Part shown: in pieces, positions 6,568 through 8,751 of the stretch | Position numbering within the stretch: position 1 is the first letter of the stretch | How the letters are laid out: each line of letters begins with the position of its first letter | Assembly: GCA_003222935.1 (NCBI GenBank) | Contig: QHXL01000158.1 | Span: 1 to 8,751 of the forward strand | Reading direction: 5' to 3' | Length of the DNA stretch: 8,751 bases | From: Acidobacteriota bacterium | GTDB taxonomy: Bacteria; Acidobacteriota; Blastocatellia; Pyrinomonadales; Pyrinomonadaceae | Translations under genes and position numbers: made by a program | Notes under the pieces: model-generated | Told to the model about the DNA's origin: nothing | Seen by the model: only the letters and a program-made list of their open reading frames with translations | The model's database searches: none

Positions 6568-7181
6568 GTCTTGAGCTCGAGACGATCTGATTGGCCGGCG
6601 TTCAATGTTAATTCCTGGTGAGTTGCGACTATGGCCATTCCACCGCCTGCTATATGCTCCTCTATCAAAGATCTCACTAACAAAACAGATGACGCATCAA
6701 GTGATGTCAGAATCTCATCGAGTAACCAGAGTTTAGTGTTACTGAGGATGAGTCGCGCGAGTGATACTCGACGTCGTTGACCTTCGGACAATATTCGCGT
6801 CGCTAAGGATTCGCGTCCCGATAGCCCGACTTTAACAAGTGCCGAACGAATAGCATCCTTATCAAATTTAATTCCATTAACTCCCGCAGTTACTTGAAGG
6901 TTTTCTTCTGCGGTTAGCTCGTCTTTCACGCCGTGTCGGTGGCCCAGGTATGTAACGTCAGCGAAGAAATCCTCACCAAGTGAGTGAATCTCCGCGCCTT
7001 GCCACTCGACTCTTCCTTCCTCCTGCGGCAGCAAGCGACAGAGAATTCGAAGCAGACTTGTTTTTCCACTTCCATTTGGACCAGTCACTTGCAGGTATGT
7101 ACCCGGGGTCAACGAAAAGTTTACGCCTCTAAAAACCCTGCGATCTCCTCGTACACATCCAAGATTGACGACGTCCAGAAT
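6564..7181 (-). CDS. ccmA: CcmA, heme exporter ATPase (non-standard ATT start proposed)
   Basis: This 205-residue ABC ATPase powers CcmB/CcmC release of holo-CcmE on the cytoplasmic side. It shows Walker A GPNGSGKT (34-41), signature LSEGQRRRVSLARL (131-144), Walker B LWLLDE (151-156), D-loop SLDAS and the switch His in THQ (187-189). Walker B is followed by Ile where CcmA normally has Pro (LDEI for LDEP). The first ATG/GTG/TTG-type codon is TTG at 7112, which would remove 23 conserved residues. The frame upstream reads ILDVVNLGCVRGDRRVFRG and matches E. coli MLEARELLCERDERTLFSG residue for residue, placing ATT (7181-7179) on the initiator Met. GGAGG lies 10 bases before it, and an in-frame stop sits at 7208-7206. 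The start is inferred; the protein identity is secure. Confidence 0.93.
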   Translation of the reverse strand: MLDVVNLGCVRGDRRVFRGVNFSLTPGTYLQVTGPNGSGKTSLLRILCRLLPQEEGRVEWQGAEIHSLGEDFFADVTYLGHRHGVKDELTAEENLQVTAGVNGIKFDKDAIRSALVKVGLSGRESLATRILSEGQRRRVSLARLILSNTKLWLLDEILTSLDASSVLLVRSLIEEHIAGGGMAIVATHQELTLNAGQSDRLELKT

Positions 7182-7191
7182 AGTTGTTGGG

Positions 7192-7196
7192 CCTCC
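7192..7196 (-). promoter_or_regulatory. Ribosome binding site supporting the ATT start of ccmA
   Basis: GGAGG (CCTCC on the plus strand) stands 10 bases upstream of the ATT codon at 7181. It is the only strong Shine-Dalgarno in the ccmA leader and lies too far (about 79 bases) from the TTG at 7112 to serve it. It supports initiation near 7181, although CTG at 7178 would also be within loose reach. Confidence 0.55.
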
Positions 7197-7261
7197 GGCT
7201 GAGATTCAATTTCATTGTATTGAAGTTTGCGATTAAAAGCATTGAGTGATCCAAGTTTCAC

Positions 7262-7297
7262 CACAGAGACTCAGTGGACACAGGAAGCACAGAGAAG
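7262..7297. repeat. Degenerate CACAGAG-type short repeats between rhodanese gene and ccmA
   Basis: CACAGAG-like units occur at 7262-7268 (exact), 7270-7276 (CTCAGTG, degenerate), 7279-7285 (CACAGGA) and 7288-7294 (exact), spaced 8-9 bases. On the minus strand this reads as CTCTGTG-type repeats. Such stretches are widespread in intergenic DNA of several bacterial phyla, as far as I recall. It sits 3' of the rhodanese stop and fills part of the gap before ccmA. No transcription role can be read from it. Confidence 0.5.
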
Positions 7298-7300
7298 AAT

Positions 7301-7747
7301 TCATCCGCGGGGGCGTTGTTCGACCGGGCCTTTGGCCTTTAACCATTCCTGCCAGCCGCCCTTCAACACTCGCACACGTTTGAAACCGCTGCTAACCAGA
7401 ATCTGGGCTGCAGTGATCGCCGCCTCGTCGTTCGGACATGCGCAATAGGTAACCATTTCACGAGTTTTTGGAAGATCTTTCAGTGGTGGAAATTCGAGAC
7501 GGTACTTTAGCTTTCGCGGGCTGAAGTGTAACGACCCTTTTATCCTGGTCTGACTGTTGGCATAACTCTCCGATCCTCGAACATCGAGAATGAACGGCGC
7601 CTCGGTCTGCGTAACCTTTTCTTTCAACTCCTCGATCGTAATGAAGTCGAAATTAGCAACGACCTGGTGCCCAAGCGTATAGGAGGTTTTCGTGGTGACT
7701 AGAGTCATGGCCACGAGAGTAGCGAGAACTACGAGACGTACTTTCAT
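7301..7747 (-). CDS. Secreted rhodanese-like protein
   Basis: This 148-residue protein has a single rhodanese domain. Residues about 5-18 are hydrophobic behind MKVR, so it is probably exported or anchored in the membrane. The domain starts at about 35 (ITIEELKEKV) and shows the CDC25-like FILDVRGSESYA (52-63). The active-site loop is VTYCACPNDEAA, with catalytic Cys expected at C102 and a second Cys at C104. RVLKGGWQEWLKAKGPVE (126-143) is the typical C-terminal motif. Members transfer sulfane sulfur, or only bind persulfides or thiols. The periplasmic location beside ccm genes suggests a role in sulfur or thiol chemistry, but this is inference. The ATG lies 14 bases after the lipoprotein stop, with GGAG 8 bases upstream, so the two form a pair. 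It is not a canonical Ccm component. Confidence 0.88.
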   Translation of the reverse strand: MKVRLVVLATLVAMTLVTTKTSYTLGHQVVANFDFITIEELKEKVTQTEAPFILDVRGSESYANSQTRIKGSLHFSPRKLKYRLEFPPLKDLPKTREMVTYCACPNDEAAITAAQILVSSGFKRVRVLKGGWQEWLKAKGPVEQRPRG

Positions 7748-7761
7748 AGTCTTTGCTCCGT

Positions 7762-8478
7762 TTATCGACCGTGAATCATTTGCGCCGTGGTAATGGGCTT
7801 AAATGTTTTCGGGTCGTACCAAAGATAGTTTCCAGTTGTGTAATAGAGGTAACCGGATGTTCCCCGTAGATTCTCCGCTATCAAATCGCCCTGCACGGGC
7901 GGAACTCTCCGACTGGTCCTCGACTTGATGAACTCCTCGCTTGTTTGGACGGTAACGTTGTTCCCGACGGCGTTCTTAAGAAGGTAAGTCTGCGTAGCTT
8001 GCGAGTCGCGCCAATCGTTGTCGCCAACCCCGTGAATGATCGCGAGTAAGAGATCGCTCTCTTCAACACTGAGTTGAGCACGTTCCTTCGCAAATGGATC
8101 CCGAAGAAGCCAGGCCGGATATTCCTCGTTCATTTGTGAGAGTTTGCCTGGGGCGACCTTAAGAACCACCGCGATGTCTTGGGAGGCATCGCCGTTGAAG
8201 TCGCCGGTAAAGAACGATGGCCGAGCATTTTCGTCAACGAACGCGCCGTCTTTGAAAACACGCTTAACAGCTTCCTGTACTTCTGGAAGTTTTGGTGCGA
8301 CCACTTTCGGAAGACTAATTTGAGCCGGGGGTGGAGTTGGCTGATAAGCCGGTGCGGATTCAACGAGTGCTGCGCTTCGCTTTGAGCAACCTATAACAAG
8401 TAGACCAGAGGTAATGAGAAGAAACCCGAGGGTGTAGATGGGGCCTTTGAAGCCTCTGAAGTCTTTAAAGATAGCCAT
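7762..8478 (-). CDS. Putative lipoprotein with FG-GAP-like calcium-loop motif
   Basis: This 238-residue protein has no named function that I recognise. A basic head (MAIFKDFRGFK) precedes a hydrophobic stretch (about 14-30) ending VIGC, so C31 is a likely lipidated Cys. A Pro-rich linker follows (about 40-64). FTGDFNGDASQDIAVVLK at 90-107 resembles one FG-GAP/VCBS repeat blade with a D-x-N-x-D-x-x-x-D calcium loop (D93, N95, D97, D101). Only one such unit is visible, so a whole beta-propeller is not. The C-terminal part is rich in Tyr and Trp (YLYYTTGNYLWYDPKTF). The frame stays open to 8679, but the ATG at 8478 is chosen because AGGAGG stands 9 bases before it and a signal peptide follows directly. 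It is cotranscribed with the rhodanese gene by spacing (14 bases). Confidence 0.82.
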   Translation of the reverse strand: MAIFKDFRGFKGPIYTLGFLLITSGLLVIGCSKRSAALVESAPAYQPTPPPAQISLPKVVAPKLPEVQEAVKRVFKDGAFVDENARPSFFTGDFNGDASQDIAVVLKVAPGKLSQMNEEYPAWLLRDPFAKERAQLSVEESDLLLAIIHGVGDNDWRDSQATQTYLLKNAVGNNVTVQTSEEFIKSRTSRRVPPVQGDLIAENLRGTSGYLYYTTGNYLWYDPKTFKPITTAQMIHGR

Positions 8479-8487
8479 CCAAGTCGA

Positions 8488-8493
8488 CCTCCT
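8488..8493 (-). promoter_or_regulatory. Strong ribosome binding site of the lipoprotein gene
   Basis: AGGAGG (CCTCCT on the plus strand) within AAAAGGAGGTCG lies 9 bases upstream of the ATG at 8478. It is the best Shine-Dalgarno in the window and decides the start against the 67-codon longer frame that reaches 8679. Confidence 0.8.
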
Positions 8494-8518
8494 TTTGAGT
8501 GAGATAGAAAGGTAGGAG

Positions 8519-8638
8519 CCGAAGCTCATCGCCTGTTCGATATGCGTCTGTCTTGTCGTGACTCGATTAGTGCCATCCTCGCTCCAAATCAAGGGTGCGA
8601 CAAGCTGAAGCATATCGGACATTAGCGATGAGCTTCGG
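8519..8638. repeat. Imperfect 120-bp palindrome upstream of the lipoprotein gene
   Basis: The outer 14 bases, CCGAAGCTCATCGC (8519-8532), are exactly inverted at 8625-8638. After a mismatched, slightly unequal segment, CGATATGC (8538-8545) pairs with GCATATCG (8610-8617), and further in CTTGTCG (8552-8558) pairs with CGACAAG (8598-8604). The centre is about 39 unpaired bases. It lies in the 178-base gap between the cytochrome fragment and the lipoprotein gene. The sequence is unrelated to the two perfect palindromes lower in the cluster. It could be a decayed mobile palindromic element or a transcript-processing hairpin. No promoter was clear in this gap. Confidence 0.75.
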
Positions 8639-8644
8639 GAAGGG

Positions 8645-8668
8645 CTGTCACCGTTTTCAAAGTGACAG
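8645..8668 (-). other. Small hairpin overlapping the stop of the upstream cytochrome gene
   Basis: CTGTCAC (8645-8651) and GTGACAG (8662-8668) are 7-bp inverted arms with a 10-base loop. On the minus strand the hairpin covers the last sense codons, with the TGA stop in the loop. The following bases are C-rich and lack a T-run, so it is a weak terminator candidate at best. Confidence 0.35.
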
Positions 8669-8751
8669 GACAAATGCAATCAGATCAGATCTACCCTGGG
8701 CCGACAACGCGTTGAAGTTGTTTCTAGCTGTTGTCGCCTGACCTGCATGCA
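8657..8751 (-). CDS. C-terminal end of a probable c-type cytochrome / di-heme oxidoreductase
   Basis: An open minus-strand frame enters at the right edge and ends with TGA at 8659-8657. The visible 31 residues read HAGQATTARNNFNALSAQGR and end SDLIAFVLSL. The pattern H-x-G-x-A...AR..F..LS...+.DLIAF+.SL is what I recall from the C-terminus of di-heme thiol oxidoreductase-like and cytochrome c peroxidase-like proteins, where the last helix packs against the heme domain. No CXXCH is visible because the rest of the gene is outside the window. A cytochrome substrate just upstream of its own maturation genes would be sensible. The reading is too short to assign a family firmly, and the 5' part is missing. 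Confidence 0.6.
   Translation of the reverse strand, partial: HAGQATTARNNFNALSAQGRSDLIAFVLSL

Noticed and set aside
7129..7242. 37-codon minus-strand ORF overlapping the ccmA start, considered as a leader peptide
   Set aside because: There is no good ribosome binding site before its ATG at 7242 and no attenuator-like hairpin; kept only as an alternative explanation for the ccmA start.
8479..8679. 67-codon N-terminal extension of the lipoprotein
   Set aside because: It would run through the palindrome and the end of the cytochrome frame, and would bury the signal peptide; the ATG at 8478 has a strong Shine-Dalgarno.
8702..8736. CGACAAC...GTTGTCG inverted pair near the right edge
   Set aside because: It is inside the cytochrome coding fragment, with 7-bp arms 21 bases apart, easily due to chance.

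Overview
The window is one cytochrome c maturation (Ccm, System I) locus read almost entirely on the minus strand, so transcription runs from high to low coordinates. The order is: C-terminal end of a probable c-type cytochrome or di-heme oxidoreductase (8751-8657), a new lipoprotein (8478-7762), a secreted rhodanese-like protein (7747-7301), ccmA, ccmB, ccmC, ccmD, ccmE, ccmF, ccmG, ccmH, ccmI, and the start of a membrane-anchored protein that leaves the window at base 1. No RNA gene, CRISPR array, insertion sequence or transposase gene was seen. No gene-free stretch exceeds 180 bases.

The genes cover a full System I pathway. CcmAB is the ABC ATPase and permease that drives release of heme-loaded CcmE. 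CcmC, with the small CcmD, loads heme onto the histidine of CcmE. CcmF is the large heme-handling membrane subunit of the ligase. CcmG and CcmH keep apocytochrome CXXCH thiols reduced. CcmI holds the apocytochrome through TPR repeats. All key residues looked for are present (CcmE H123, WWD motifs of CcmC and CcmF, four CcmF histidines, CcmG C72/C75, CcmH C46/C49). The lipoprotein and rhodanese at the head of the cluster are not standard Ccm parts.

The cluster splits into tightly coupled blocks whose genes overlap (A-B, C-D-E, G-H-I), with F standing alone. Each gap between blocks is filled with a different kind of repeat-like non-coding element: CACAGAG-type repeats before ccmA, a 7-bp-phased imperfect palindrome between ccmB and ccmC, a perfect 31-bp-arm palindrome filling the ccmE-ccmF gap, a perfect 32-bp-arm palindrome between ccmF and ccmG, and an imperfect 120-bp palindrome before the lipoprotein. 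Two of them look like paired REP elements. One ends two bases from the ccmF start codon. ccmA has no ATG, GTG or TTG at its conserved N-terminus; an ATT codon aligns with the usual start Met.

The organism is a Gram-negative bacterium of moderate GC. The dispersed intergenic repeats, the System I layout, the FG-GAP-like lipoprotein and the membrane-anchor sequence of the last gene suggest a soil Acidobacteriota (Blastocatellia-like) or possibly a soil Verrucomicrobiota. This is inference from memory of such genomes and is not secure.
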